A stretch of 64,000 bases of DNA from JADLHS01 sp044225555 (GTDB lineage: Bacteria; Verrucomicrobiota; Verrucomicrobiia; Limisphaerales; JADLHS01). The position numbers and the translations under genes were made by a program. Below the pieces are notes generated by a model, which ran no database searches, was not told the DNA's origin, and saw only the letters and a program-made list of their open reading frames with translations. The stretch covers positions 253,634 through 317,633 of the forward strand of contig JBGAIM010000008.1 of the NCBI GenBank assembly GCA_044225555.1, read 5' to 3'. Positions 16,537 to 25,147 of the stretch are shown one piece after another; the first letter of the stretch is position 1; each line of letters begins with the position of its first letter.

Positions 16537-17031
16537 TTACCCTATGGCCTGATACATGGCGTGGGCAGGGAAGCTGCCGTTCAACAGGCCGCCCTTGTCC
16601 GTGTAAACCGTCGCGCTGCCCGGCAACAGGCCGCCCAAAAGGCGGCTCATCAACTCCAGGGAGCGGCACATCAGTACATGATTCTGGCGTGAACGCGCAT
16701 GCACGCGCAGGAGCGACTCGTTGTTCTCCTGCACGAGCGCGGTCACGAGCGGCCGGTAATCGCCCGGCAACTGCGGAATGATCTCCGCGAAAGTCGCATC
16801 GCCCGCCAGCCCCAAGGCGCGCGCGATTTCCTGCTGTTGTTCGACCCGCACCCGGCGGGATGCGTGGAGGGCTTGGGACTGGACCTCGATCCCGGCGGTG
16901 GACTGCAATAACTCATCCGCCGACCGCTGGGTCACGTGATCCTGTTGCTGGTCGAGCCGGGCCAGCATCTCGCCGTACTGCTGCAATTCCTCCCGCAAGG
17001 CCTGTATCAATTTTTCAAGAGCGTCGTTCAT
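16537..17031 (-). CDS. flgN: FlgN-like chaperone for hook-associated proteins
   Basis: A 164-residue, helical, Gln/Glu-rich protein with no signal peptide. The pattern ALEKLIQALREELQQYGEML followed by long amphipathic helices and a late HARSRQNHVLMCRSLELMSR is that of FlgN/FliT-type export chaperones. FlgN binds the C-termini of FlgK and FlgL to prevent premature assembly. Its stop is 5 bases before flgK and its start overlaps the flgJ-like gene by 4 bases, which supports the assignment even though sequence conservation in this family is low. Confidence 0.75.
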   Translation of the reverse strand: MNDALEKLIQALREELQQYGEMLARLDQQQDHVTQRSADELLQSTAGIEVQSQALHASRRVRVEQQQEIARALGLAGDATFAEIIPQLPGDYRPLVTALVQENNESLLRVHARSRQNHVLMCRSLELMSRLLGGLLPGSATVYTDKGGLLNGSFPAHAMYQAIG

Positions 17032-17375
17032 GCTTTGGAGCCGCCGTCCGTTGCCGGTGGGTTGGATTTGAATTCGTGCTGCAATTGTTTCTCCAGCGCG
17101 TGCGCCAGCCCGAGACCGCCGGAGCGGCTGATGCTGTCGGCCAGTTGGTTCGTGATCATGTCCTGATAAACTCCGCCCGCCAAGGAATCCGGATTCATCG
17201 TGGAGGCAAAAATCTTCTTCTGCGCGTCGCCCAGAATCTGGCGCAACAACACCGCCTCGAACTGCCGGCTCACCTCCGCCACCTTGTCGGCCTCGGCAAT
17301 GTGCCGGTTCCCGGCCAGCCGCTCGATCGGCAGGTCCGTCGCCCGTACTTGGCGTTGCAGCGCGCTGATTTCCAT
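17028..17375 (-). CDS. flgJ: FlgJ-like rod-binding protein (no muramidase domain)
   Basis: At 115 residues this matches only the N-terminal rod-binding domain of FlgJ. Visible signature: VSRQFEAVLLRQILGDAQKK, then a GGVYQDMITNQLADSISRSG segment with GLGLAHALEKQL. The C-terminal peptidoglycan hydrolase domain of enterobacterial FlgJ is absent, as is common outside gammaproteobacteria, so another enzyme must open the wall. It acts as a rod-assembly cap. The gene lies between flgI and flgN. Confidence 0.85.
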   Translation of the reverse strand: MEISALQRQVRATDLPIERLAGNRHIAEADKVAEVSRQFEAVLLRQILGDAQKKIFASTMNPDSLAGGVYQDMITNQLADSISRSGGLGLAHALEKQLQHEFKSNPPATDGGSKA

Positions 17376-17377
17376 GG

Positions 17378-18481
17378 TTAGCGCATGACCAGTTCGGCCT
17401 GCAACGCGCCGGCCTGTTTCATCGCGGTGAAGATGGACATCATGTCGCGCGGGGTCACCCCGATGGCGTTCAAACCCGCGGCCACCATCTCGATGGTGGG
17501 CATTTCTTCCAGGACCACGAGCCGCGCCTTCGTCTCCGCGGTGTCGGTCGTCGTGTTCCGGGTTTTCGCCGTCCGCCCCGTCTGGCTGAAGGCGTTTGGC
17601 TGCGAAACGTTCTGCGAGGAGGCCACGGAGATGGTCAGGTCGCCGTGCGACACTGCGCAGGGGGCGATGCGAATCTTCGACGTGGCGACAATCGTGCCGG
17701 TGCGCTCGTTGACAATCACGCGCGCCGTAACGTCCGGCTGGACTTCAATGCTTTCGACCCGGGCGATGAAATCCACCGGTAACTTTTCCTGTCCCGCCGG
17801 CACGCGGATGCGGATGGACGTGGAGTCAACCGCGTCCGCGCTCTCCGGAAAAACTTCGTTTACCGCGGCCGCCAGCCGGGCGGCGGAAGTGAAGTCCGGT
17901 TCGCGCAACAGCAGTTCGACGTAATTATTTTGAACGACCTCCGTGGAGATTTCTAGTTCCACGAGGGCACCCCCGGAGATTTGGGCCACCGTGGGGTGGT
18001 TCTTCTGCACCGAGCTACCGCCGGGCCCGCCGGTGCCGCCGATGAAACCGCCCACCGCCAGGGTGCCCTGCGCCACGGCATGAACTTGTCCATCCGCGCC
18101 GAGCAGGGGGGTTTGCAGCAGCACGCCGCCTTGCAGCGTTTTCGCGTCGCCCAGAGTGGAAACCACCACGTCCAGCCGCGTGCCGTTCTTGACGAACGCC
18201 GGAATGTCCGCCGTCACCATGACCGCGGCGACGTTCTTGGACGAAAGCGCGAGGGCCGGCACGTTGACGCCAAAACGCTGGAGCATGTTGGCGATGCTTT
18301 GGAGTGTATAGACGGGATTCTTGTCACCGTCACCGGCCAGACCGGTGACGAGACCATAACCGACGAGCTGGTTGTCCCGCGCCCCGGCAATCATGGTCAA
18401 ATCCTTGATGCGCGACCCGACTGCGCTTGCGTCCGCCGCCAGGCCCGCCAGGACCCATCCGATGAGAAGAAGTCTGCGCAT
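17378..18481 (-). CDS. flgI: FlgI, flagellar P-ring protein
   Basis: A 367-residue secreted protein. A signal peptide (MRRLLLIGWVLAGLAADASA) precedes the family start SRIKDLTMIAGARDNQLVGY, followed by GLVTGLAGDGDK. Later IVATSKIRIAPCAVSHGDLT and PRDMMSIFTAMKQAGALQAE are standard FlgI. It forms the periplasmic P ring around the rod, which shows an outer-membrane-spanning flagellum and therefore a diderm cell. Confidence 0.96.
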   Translation of the reverse strand: MRRLLLIGWVLAGLAADASAVGSRIKDLTMIAGARDNQLVGYGLVTGLAGDGDKNPVYTLQSIANMLQRFGVNVPALALSSKNVAAVMVTADIPAFVKNGTRLDVVVSTLGDAKTLQGGVLLQTPLLGADGQVHAVAQGTLAVGGFIGGTGGPGGSSVQKNHPTVAQISGGALVELEISTEVVQNNYVELLLREPDFTSAARLAAAVNEVFPESADAVDSTSIRIRVPAGQEKLPVDFIARVESIEVQPDVTARVIVNERTGTIVATSKIRIAPCAVSHGDLTISVASSQNVSQPNAFSQTGRTAKTRNTTTDTAETKARLVVLEEMPTIEMVAAGLNAIGVTPRDMMSIFTAMKQAGALQAELVMR

Positions 18482-18490
18482 ACAATCAAA

Positions 18491-19303
18491 TCAGAACGGG
18501 GTGAGCTTCTGCCAGATCCAGGTGAACCAGCCCCGGCGCTGATTGTCCGTGATCGCGCCGTTGGACACGTACTTGATCGTGGCGTCGGCCACGTTGTAGC
18601 TGAAGACGGTGTTATTGGCGCTGATGTCTTCGGAGCGCACCACGCCGCGCAGCACGGTGTCCTGCGTTTCACCCGAAAATGATGTCGTGCGCCGGCCTTC
18701 GATCACCAGGCTGCCATTGGGCAGGGCATCCACCACGCGCACGCCGATGCGCGAGGTGATTTTTTCCGAGTTGTTGATCTTGCCGCCGCCATCAAAGTCC
18801 TGTTGGGCCTTGGTCTTGATGGCCGGCATCTGGCCATTCTTGGTCAGAAAGCTACTGGCCGCGGGACTGTAAAGAAACGTGGCGATGGCCGCGTCAATGC
18901 TCGTGGACTTGCCTGTCTTGGTCGAGTTGTCCTTGGAAGCGGTGTTGTTCTCCTGAACGATGATGGTCAGCACATCGCCGATGGCCCGGGCCTTGTGGTC
19001 GCTGACCATCGAGCGCGAAGTTTCCGCGCGCCAGAGCGATTGCGCCGGGGCGGACAGCGTGGCCGCCAACAGCAGGCCGAGCAGCGCGCAACGGGGCAGG
19101 GTGAACGGCGCGCGTGTCTCCAGCCGTTTCAAGTTGCGCAGCGGCAGGATGACCGAGATGGCGCTCGCTTCGTGAAAATCAAAATGCGCCGCGGCGCGCG
19201 CGGCCTGTTTTGCCAGGTTCACGGTGGCGGCTTCGGTTTGGGCGGTTGCGCGCCCGTCGTTGCAGGTCGGCGTGTCAGAGTGTGACATAGATGGTTTCTT
19301 CAT
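18491..19303 (-). CDS. flgH: FlgH, flagellar L-ring protein
   Basis: A 270-residue FlgH. Family motifs are SLWRAETSRSMVSDHKARAI, GDVLTIIVQENNTASKDNST and LRGVVRSEDISANNTVFSYN. It forms the outer-membrane L ring. The N-terminus is long: about 80 residues before a hydrophobic segment (CALLGLLLAATLSAPAQS). No lipobox cysteine follows that segment, unlike the usual lipoprotein FlgH. The true start is uncertain: ATG 19303 overlaps the flgA end by 29 bases, ATG 19288 is the alternative, and a non-ATG start nearer the signal segment is possible. Confidence 0.9.
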   Translation of the reverse strand: MKKPSMSHSDTPTCNDGRATAQTEAATVNLAKQAARAAAHFDFHEASAISVILPLRNLKRLETRAPFTLPRCALLGLLLAATLSAPAQSLWRAETSRSMVSDHKARAIGDVLTIIVQENNTASKDNSTKTGKSTSIDAAIATFLYSPAASSFLTKNGQMPAIKTKAQQDFDGGGKINNSEKITSRIGVRVVDALPNGSLVIEGRRTTSFSGETQDTVLRGVVRSEDISANNTVFSYNVADATIKYVSNGAITDNQRRGWFTWIWQKLTPF

Positions 19304-20234
19304 TTTGAACTTTCCCCCGGAACTCCCGTTTGGATTTGAGATTGCGCACGCGGATGGTCTGGCCCGGCAGGCCGTCCTCCAAAACTTCGACCCGCACCGA
19401 CAGCGTCAACGCGCCGTTCTGCACGATCGCATCGGCCACCTTGCCGCGATGAATGATGGGCCGCAGGCGGAGTGAACGCGTGGTCAGCGGCAGGCCCGTG
19501 GGGATGTTCTCCGCCAGTTCGAGCGCCGGGTTGTCGAGTTCCACTTCGGTCAGGGCGTCGCGCGTGGTGAGCAGGTCGCGCTTTTCCCGGCTCAAGTCCG
19601 CCGCGCTGACCAATTGTCCGCGCCGCAGCGGGGAACCCGCCACCAGCACTTCGCGCCAGATGCGCGCCTGCACGGGAATCTGCCAGTTGCCGATGGTTTC
19701 CTCGCCCGCCTTCAACTCGAACCGGGCAATGAAGTTCGCCGAGACCCCCGCCGAAGGCAGGTCCAGCAGCTTCACCGTGAGCGGCTCATCCACGATGGTG
19801 GTCGCGGGCACGGCGCGCATGAAACGCAACTCCAGGTCGCCGCGCTCTTTCACGTAGTCCTGCTGCAAACTTGCCGTGAGCAAATCACGCAATTCGGCTT
19901 CGGTGAGCTGGCGGGTGCGCCGGGTGATCTTGATCTGCGTGGCGCCGTTCCAGTTGGTGGTCGCCAGTTCGGGGGCGGATTGCTGGAGCAGCTCGTTGAG
20001 TTGGTTGGGATTCAGCGTGAGCGGGCGACCGAAGGCGGGCGCCGGCGCGAGGCGGAGGTGGGGAACGTCCGCGGGCGCGCCGGCGACCACCTGGTCGAGA
20101 TAGATTCCCGTCGCATCCACTTGCACTGCGGGGAGCAGGGACCACCCAAAGGACTCTCTGGTCATCAGGAAAGAGAGAATCACACCTAGTGACAGGCCGG
20201 GTGAGCAAACGAGTTTTGCGACGGGAAATTTCAT
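19275..20234 (-). CDS. flgA: FlgA, P-ring assembly chaperone
   Basis: A 319-residue exported protein. The C-terminal SAF-like domain typical of FlgA is visible: EVLVAGSPLRRGQLVSAADL, then IPTGLPLTTRSLRLRPIIHR, then RVEVLEDGLPGQTIRVRNLK with SKREFRGKV. A hydrophobic N-terminal segment (LVCSPGLSLGVILSFLM) is a plausible signal. FlgA assists FlgI polymerisation in the periplasm. It is longer than the E. coli protein (about 220 residues), as in many other phyla. Its start overlaps the flgG stop. Confidence 0.9.
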   Translation of the reverse strand: MKFPVAKLVCSPGLSLGVILSFLMTRESFGWSLLPAVQVDATGIYLDQVVAGAPADVPHLRLAPAPAFGRPLTLNPNQLNELLQQSAPELATTNWNGATQIKITRRTRQLTEAELRDLLTASLQQDYVKERGDLELRFMRAVPATTIVDEPLTVKLLDLPSAGVSANFIARFELKAGEETIGNWQIPVQARIWREVLVAGSPLRRGQLVSAADLSREKRDLLTTRDALTEVELDNPALELAENIPTGLPLTTRSLRLRPIIHRGKVADAIVQNGALTLSVRVEVLEDGLPGQTIRVRNLKSKREFRGKVQNEETIYVTL

Positions 20235-21016
20235 TAGCGGCGCAGGTTGTTGCTGATCTGCATCATTTCGTCGGCGGCTTGCACGGCCTTCGAGTTCACC
20301 TCGTAGGCGCGTTGCGCGACGATCAAATTCACCATTTCTTCGACGACCTTCACGTTCGACATTTCGAGGTAGCCCTGTTGCAGGTCGCCGAAGCCGTTCT
20401 CGCCGGCGTTGCCGGTCTCGGCGGTGCCGGAGGCGAGGGTTTCGCGGTAAAGATTGCGCCCCAGACTTTCGAGGCCGGCCGGGTTGGCAAACCGGACGAG
20501 CTGCACCCGGAAGGATTGCGTGCCGTTGGCGCCGGTGGTGGTCACCTCGCCCGTGCTGGCGATGCTGATGTTCGTAGTGCCACTGGGAATCGGTTGAAAG
20601 CCGCCTTGCAACACCAGGCCGTCGTTGGTGGTGACGCGTCCGTCGGCGCCCGTCTTCAACGCGCCGTCGCGCGTGTAGGCGCGCGAACCGTCGGGCAGTT
20701 GCACTTCAAAGAAACCATCGCCCTGGATGGCGATGTCGAGCCGTTCCCCGGTCTGGGTGAGTTCGCCGGTGGTGAAAACCTTGGAGGTGGCGACGAGTTG
20801 CGAACCATGGCCGATCTGCACCCCGGTCGGAATCTGGTTGCCCCCGCCCGCATCCGCGCCCGCCGCCCGCGTGGTCTGGTAGAGCAAATCCTGAAACTCG
20901 GCCTTGTTCTTTTTGAAACCGTGCGTGCTGACGTTCGCGAGGTTGTTGGAAATGACGTCGAGATTGGTCTGCTGCGTCTGCATCCCGGCGGCGGAGGAGT
21001 AAAGTGCGCGTAACAT
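20234..21016 (-). CDS. flgG: FlgG, distal rod protein
   Basis: A 260-residue rod protein. The N-terminus MLRALYSSAAGMQTQQTNLD and VISNNLANVSTHGFKKNKAE is diagnostic for FlgG, with QGDGFFEVQLPDGSRAYTRD in the core and VEEMVNLIVAQRAYEVNSKA at the C-terminus. It builds the distal rod through the periplasm. flgF precedes it by 11 bases and flgA overlaps its end. Confidence 0.97.
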   Translation of the reverse strand: MLRALYSSAAGMQTQQTNLDVISNNLANVSTHGFKKNKAEFQDLLYQTTRAAGADAGGGNQIPTGVQIGHGSQLVATSKVFTTGELTQTGERLDIAIQGDGFFEVQLPDGSRAYTRDGALKTGADGRVTTNDGLVLQGGFQPIPSGTTNISIASTGEVTTTGANGTQSFRVQLVRFANPAGLESLGRNLYRETLASGTAETGNAGENGFGDLQQGYLEMSNVKVVEEMVNLIVAQRAYEVNSKAVQAADEMMQISNNLRR

Positions 21017-21027
21017 GGCTCAGGAGA

Positions 21028-21774
21028 TCAGGTCGGGTTGCCGAGTTCGGAAATCGCGCGCCCCATGCGCTCGTCGTGGATCTGCATCAGGCGCTGGTTC
21101 GCCTCGAACCCGCGCATCACGCCGATGAGGCTGGCCATCTCCGCCATGGGCGAAGTGTTGGCCCCTTCGAGAAAACCTTGTCGCAGCGACGGCAGCGCCA
21201 CCGGGGTCGCCAGCAGGTTCGTCGAGCCGGTTGTGAAATAGCCGCCGCTGATCTGGGTGAGCTGCTTTGGTTGCTCGAAATCCACGATCTTCAATTTGCC
21301 GCGTACCTCTTCGCCCTGGCTGACTTCACCGGTGGGGGAGATGGAAACGGCGCCGCCGAGATTCTGGTCCACCTGGATGGGGCCACCCTCGCCCAGCACG
21401 AGATGTCCCTGCTTGGTGCTCAACTGGCCGGCGGCGTTCAGATGAAATTCGCCGTCGCGCGTGTAGGCATGCGAGCCGTCGGGCATTTGCACCTCGAAGA
21501 AACCGCGGCCCTCGATGGCGACATCCGTGTTCACGCCGGTGTTCCGCAACTGGCCCTGGGAGAAATTCGTGGCCGACTTCGCCTGCGGGAAGGTGAACTG
21601 AACATTCGGATCAAGCTGGGCCTGCGACATCATCCCGGAGCGCACGGCCTCGAAGCTGAGGTCCTGCTTCTTGAAACCCGGAATGGATGCCGACGCGAGG
21701 TTCTCGGATATCGCCTCCTGCCAGCGTGCGTTGGCGCTCATCGCAGCCGCCGCTTGAAACAAGCTTACGTTCAC
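21028..21774 (-). CDS. flgF: FlgF, proximal rod protein
   Basis: A 248-residue rod protein with a GTG start. The N-terminus MNVSLFQAAAAMSANARWQE with SENLASASIPGFKKQDLSFE is a divergent version of the rod signature, and GRGFFEVQMPDGSHAYTRDG is the core motif. The C-terminus MAEMASLIGVMRGFEANQRL is typical of FlgF/FlgG. Placement directly before flgG supports FlgF rather than another rod protein. flgB, flgC and fliE are not in the window. Confidence 0.88.
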   Translation of the reverse strand: MNVSLFQAAAAMSANARWQEAISENLASASIPGFKKQDLSFEAVRSGMMSQAQLDPNVQFTFPQAKSATNFSQGQLRNTGVNTDVAIEGRGFFEVQMPDGSHAYTRDGEFHLNAAGQLSTKQGHLVLGEGGPIQVDQNLGGAVSISPTGEVSQGEEVRGKLKIVDFEQPKQLTQISGGYFTTGSTNLLATPVALPSLRQGFLEGANTSPMAEMASLIGVMRGFEANQRLMQIHDERMGRAISELGNPT

Positions 21775-22077
21775 GCCGGGTTGCCAAGCACCGGATATGC
21801 CACCAGCGGTTTTCGGGGGTTTCGCGCGATTCCGCCGCGCCGGCTCCGCCTCCAGCGGAAAAAGCTGCCCGCATCAAACCACGAATGAAGAACTTTTTTC
21901 CCCGGGGGCAGATCCGCAGGCGGACGATGGAAGGTGTTCCCTTGACGCAGACGTTTGGAGGTGGACGCGAGGGAACGCGGGCAAGGATCAAGGAGGGGAC
22001 TTTACTTTGCGCCCTTTACTGAAACTCTGCGAACTCGGCGTTGATTCAAAACGTCGGGCAACTTTTGGGGGCTCGGC
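21775..22077. other. Intergenic between the motB-linked gene and flgF
   Basis: About 300 bases without a supported gene. It is the largest gap inside the flagellar run, so a promoter for the flgF-to-cheA genes is expected here on the minus strand. A TAAAGTCC element is present near 22003, but no GCCGATAA-like box follows at the right distance, so I do not call a sigma-28 site. Confidence 0.4.
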
Positions 22078-22368
22078 TCAGTACGCGCACTCCAACTCCA
22101 CGACCTGCCCGCAACTGCATTCGATGCGGATGTGCGTGACGCGGTCGCCGTCCTTTTGCAGCGTGACTGCGGGCGCGGCGGGTGGATTGGCCGGTGAATG
22201 CGTGCAGGAAGTCTTGGCCCGGACAACCGACGCCGTGCCACCGGGAGCGGAGGCGTTGCCCAGCGCCACAAAGGCGCCGGAGGCGGCGGCATTGTCGGTC
22301 GTGAGCGGAGTTCGGGGACTCGCGCCGGGCGGACCGGACTTCAAGAATGGCACGAAAGGGGAGGACAT
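22078..22368 (-). CDS. Small protein with C-terminal CxC motif, next to motB
   Basis: A 96-residue protein starting at MSSPFVPFLKSG just 3 bases after the motB stop. The frame is open upstream to 22560 but that part overlaps motB and is basic, so I use the internal ATG. The middle is Ala/Pro-rich. The C-terminal 25 residues are the only ordered-looking part: GDRVTHIRIECSCGQVVELE, ending CAY, with cysteines in a CxC pattern plus a third near the end. That looks like half of a metal-binding knuckle. I do not recognise the family. Location suggests a flagellar accessory protein. Confidence 0.6.
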   Translation of the reverse strand: MSSPFVPFLKSGPPGASPRTPLTTDNAAASGAFVALGNASAPGGTASVVRAKTSCTHSPANPPAAPAVTLQKDGDRVTHIRIECSCGQVVELECAY

Positions 22369-22370
22369 GT

Positions 22371-23114
22371 TCAAAGTTGGCTGCCGGATTTGACCTTCAA
22401 GAGCACGGCCACGCGGCGGTTGCTTTCGCTCGTCGGTTCGAGATTCGGCATCGGCTGGGTGTCGGCGAAACCGGCGACCTTGCGAATCTGTCCCACGGCG
22501 ACGTCGTGCTCGATCAACTTGCGTCGCGCCGCGTTGGCGCGATCCACGGACAGTTCCCAATTGCCGTAGGTGGGGCTTTTAGGTGGCCGTCCCTGCTGGG
22601 TGTGGCCTTCGAGTTCCACATTGAAGCTGTTGGTGAACCGTGAAATCTGCCACGCCAGCGTGGTGAAAACCCACGTGCCGTAGGGCGTGAACTCCGCCGA
22701 ATCCGGTTCGAAAATGGGTTTGTTGTTGCGGTCGAAGACGCTGATGCGCATCCCGTCCGGTGTGATTTCGAGATCGAGCGGTTTATCCTCCTGCGCTTCC
22801 GGATTGGATTGCATCGCCTCGGTCAGGTCCTGGGCGATTTTGCGGAGCATGTTCAACTCGACGGCGGACGCGGAATCGAAGTTCCCCTCTTTTGCCTTCA
22901 CGGCCATCACATCCTTGTTGGAAATGATGCCGGTGGATTCCTTGGTGAGCGAGGCGAACGGGTTGCGGAACGAGCGGGCGACGGCTTCCTTGATCTTCTG
23001 GTCCTGGGACGCCAGCCACAGCACGAGGAACAGCGCCATCATGGCGGTGACGAAGTCGGCATAGGCCACCTTCCACGCGCCACCGTGATGTCCATGTTTC
23101 TTTTTCTTCGCCAC
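22371..23114 (-). CDS. motB: MotB, flagellar stator peptidoglycan-binding subunit
   Basis: A 247-residue stator protein, GTG start. The N-terminus is a short basic cytoplasmic segment and one TM helix (VAYADFVTAMMALFLVLWLA) with the proton-path aspartate D20. The plug/linker follows, then the OmpA-like domain: FNVELEGHTQQGRPPKSPTY, NWELSVDRANAARRKLIEHD and KVAGFADTQPM. The aspartate-containing helix and basic start indicate MotB; whether protons or sodium drive it cannot be read. Confidence 0.95.
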   Translation of the reverse strand: MAKKKKHGHHGGAWKVAYADFVTAMMALFLVLWLASQDQKIKEAVARSFRNPFASLTKESTGIISNKDVMAVKAKEGNFDSASAVELNMLRKIAQDLTEAMQSNPEAQEDKPLDLEITPDGMRISVFDRNNKPIFEPDSAEFTPYGTWVFTTLAWQISRFTNSFNVELEGHTQQGRPPKSPTYGNWELSVDRANAARRKLIEHDVAVGQIRKVAGFADTQPMPNLEPTSESNRRVAVLLKVKSGSQL

Positions 23115-23149
23115 GATTCAGAAAGGTTTCCCCGGAACTCGCCGTGTCC

Positions 23150-24019
23150 TCAGCCCTGCGGCGCGGCGGCGGCGGCTTTCAACATTTTTTCCATGTCATC
23201 CGCCGACGGCTTCACCTCGCTGCCCAGGCCGCGGCGGGCGACTTCGATGGCCATGATCGGGGCCATGCCATTCGCAAAACCGACCACCGCCACGGCGATG
23301 GTGCGGAAGAAGACCATTTCCGACGCGCCGGTGAAGGTGATGTTCACCGCGAGCGGATTCAGGAAGCCGTACGAAATCAAAATGCCGAGGAACGTTCCCA
23401 CCAGGGCGGCGGCCACGTGATGGCCGATTTCCTCGATCGGTCCATTGATGGAACCCATCGTGATGACGATGCCGAGCACGGCCGCCACGATGCCGAAGCC
23501 GGGCATGGCATCCGCCGTTTTCGTCAGGACGTCCACGGGCTTGTGATGTTCCTCCTCCATGCCGTCGAGTTCCGTGTCGAGGAGGAGTTTCAACTGGTCG
23601 GGTTTGATCTTGCCATCAATGATCGGGCGCAGGCCGCCACAGAGGATTTCCATCGCGTGATGATCTTTCATCAGGCCCGGATATTTTCCGAAGATGCTGC
23701 TGCTGTCCGGCGTCATGACGTGTTCTTCGAGGGCAATCATGCCGTTGCGCCGGCCCAGCATGAACAGTTCATACAGCGCCTTGAACAAATCTTCGTAGGC
23801 TTTCTTGCCGTAGGGCGAGCCTTTGAGCGAGCCGATGCAATGCTTGACCAGATCGGTCATCACCTTCTTGGGCGCCATGATGACGAGCGCGCCGCCGGCG
23901 GCGCCAACGATGACGACGAATTCCGACACGACAATCAAACTGGCGGGCCGGCCGCCGCCCATCATGAATCCGCCGAGGACCGAGGCCAGGACAATGAGTG
24001 ATCCAACGATGACAATCAT
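23150..24019 (-). CDS. motA: MotA, flagellar stator ion channel subunit
   Basis: A 289-residue membrane protein with four TM segments: two at the N-terminus (IVGSLIVLASVLGGFMMGG and SLIVVSEFVVIVGAAGGALV) and two after about residue 165 (MPGFGIVAAVLGIVITMGSI and VAAALVGTFLGILISYGFLN). The cytoplasmic loop has EEHVMTPDSSSIFGKYPG-type sequence. PGFGIVAAVLGIV is the classical MotA signature. It overlaps fliA by 4 bases at its start and precedes motB, forming the stator pair. Confidence 0.96.
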   Translation of the reverse strand: MIVIVGSLIVLASVLGGFMMGGGRPASLIVVSEFVVIVGAAGGALVIMAPKKVMTDLVKHCIGSLKGSPYGKKAYEDLFKALYELFMLGRRNGMIALEEHVMTPDSSSIFGKYPGLMKDHHAMEILCGGLRPIIDGKIKPDQLKLLLDTELDGMEEEHHKPVDVLTKTADAMPGFGIVAAVLGIVITMGSINGPIEEIGHHVAAALVGTFLGILISYGFLNPLAVNITFTGASEMVFFRTIAVAVVGFANGMAPIMAIEVARRGLGSEVKPSADDMEKMLKAAAAAPQG

Positions 24020-24852
24020 GCGGCAGTGAGGGAGTTGTGGGTTTGCGCCTCCGTGGCCTCCTGCTGTTTCAGGAACGCGCGGATGGCGAGGATCGCCTGG
24101 GAATGGATCTGGCAGATGCGCGATTCCGTCACGCCGAAGGCTTCGGCGATTTCGCGCAGCCGCAGGTCCTCAAAATAGTAAAGCGCCAGCACCTTGCGTT
24201 GCATCTCGGGCAAGCGCGTGATCCGCGCGGCAATGAGCGCCGCCATTTCGCGGCGGGCCGTGGCGTCCACCGGATCGGGCTGGCTGTCATCGGCGATGCG
24301 GTCGTGCCGGCTGGTGTCGTCGTCATCCTCCAGGGCTGGTGTCGCATCGAGGCAGACGAACGTCGCCGGGCGGATTTCGTCGAGCAACTCATGGTATTCA
24401 CCCACCGAAAGTTTCAACTCCTGGGCCATCTGTTCGGCGGAAGCCGGTTCGCCGTTCTGCTGCTCCAGTTGTTGCATCACGGCCTGGACCTTGCGCGCCT
24501 TGTCGTGGACCGACCGTGGCACCCAGTCGAGCCGCCGCAATTCATCAAAGACCGCGCCCCGGATGCGCACCCGCGCGTACGATTCGAAGCTGCTGCCCCC
24601 GTTCGGATCGAACTGGCGCACGGCGTTCAGCAAGCCGACGAGCCCGGAACTGTAGAGATCATCCATGTCCACATGCGAGGGGAGGTTCATGGCGAGCCGG
24701 CCCACCACCTGGCGCACGAGCGAGAGGTTTTCCTGCACCAATACGTTCTCCGCCTCGCTCCCGGGGGCGACGCGCCCGTAGGATTGCGAGACCGCCTTCA
24801 CCCGGACTTTCGTCGGGGCGGGCGATGGGAAGGCTGGAACATTGGTGGCCAT
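24016..24852 (-). CDS. fliA: FliA, flagellar sigma factor (sigma-28)
   Basis: A 278-residue sigma-70 family protein. Region 2 is visible as YSSGLVGLLNAVRQFDPNGG and FESYARVRIRGAVFDELRRL followed by DWVPRSVHDKARKV, the FliA/WhiG signature. Region 4 reads LPEMQRKVLALYYFEDLRLR and EIAEAFGVTESRICQIHSQA. It directs RNA polymerase to late flagellar and chemotaxis promoters such as the site before cheW. The acidic insert EDDDDTSRHDRI in region 3 is slightly long. No anti-sigma FlgM is recognisable in the window. Confidence 0.95.
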   Translation of the reverse strand: MATNVPAFPSPAPTKVRVKAVSQSYGRVAPGSEAENVLVQENLSLVRQVVGRLAMNLPSHVDMDDLYSSGLVGLLNAVRQFDPNGGSSFESYARVRIRGAVFDELRRLDWVPRSVHDKARKVQAVMQQLEQQNGEPASAEQMAQELKLSVGEYHELLDEIRPATFVCLDATPALEDDDDTSRHDRIADDSQPDPVDATARREMAALIAARITRLPEMQRKVLALYYFEDLRLREIAEAFGVTESRICQIHSQAILAIRAFLKQQEATEAQTHNSLTAA

Positions 24853-24857
24853 TCAAA

Positions 24858-25097
24858 TCATTTGGTAAGTGCCGGCGCGTTCGGGCGACCCGGACGATTG
24901 GCGGCGGCGGCGTCCGCCAAACTTTGTTTCAAACCTTGAATCCAAAGCCCGGCCCACCAGCGCAGCAACAATCCGGAAACCAGGGTCGCCACGCTGGCGC
25001 GCAAAAACAGGGCCGGCCACGTGACTCCCTTCACCAGGCCAAGCACCACACCGATCAGGAACCCTGTCAACCCGCCCATGATCATCATCTTCTTCAT
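24858..25097 (-). CDS. Small two-helix membrane protein in the fli cluster
   Basis: A 79-residue protein starting at the ATG at 25095-25097 (MKKMMIMGGLTGF). The longer upstream open frame overlaps flhF antiparallel-free sequence and has no coding character. Two hydrophobic helices are visible, about residues 6-24 and 30-48, then a charged tail. It could be related to ATP synthase AtpZ/AtpI-like small membrane proteins, but I cannot assign it. It sits between flhF and fliA with 5 bases to fliA, so it is probably translated with them. Confidence 0.6.
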   Translation of the reverse strand: MKKMMIMGGLTGFLIGVVLGLVKGVTWPALFLRASVATLVSGLLLRWWAGLWIQGLKQSLADAAAANRPGRPNAPALTK

Positions 25098-25147
25098 GTA
25101 AATCTGATCCGACGCGCGCTTTTTAGCAGAACATCTGCCATGACCCT

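Noticed and set aside
22003..22012. TAAAGTCC as a sigma-28 -35 box before flgF
   Set aside because: No GCCGATAA-like element lies at the required 11-base spacing.
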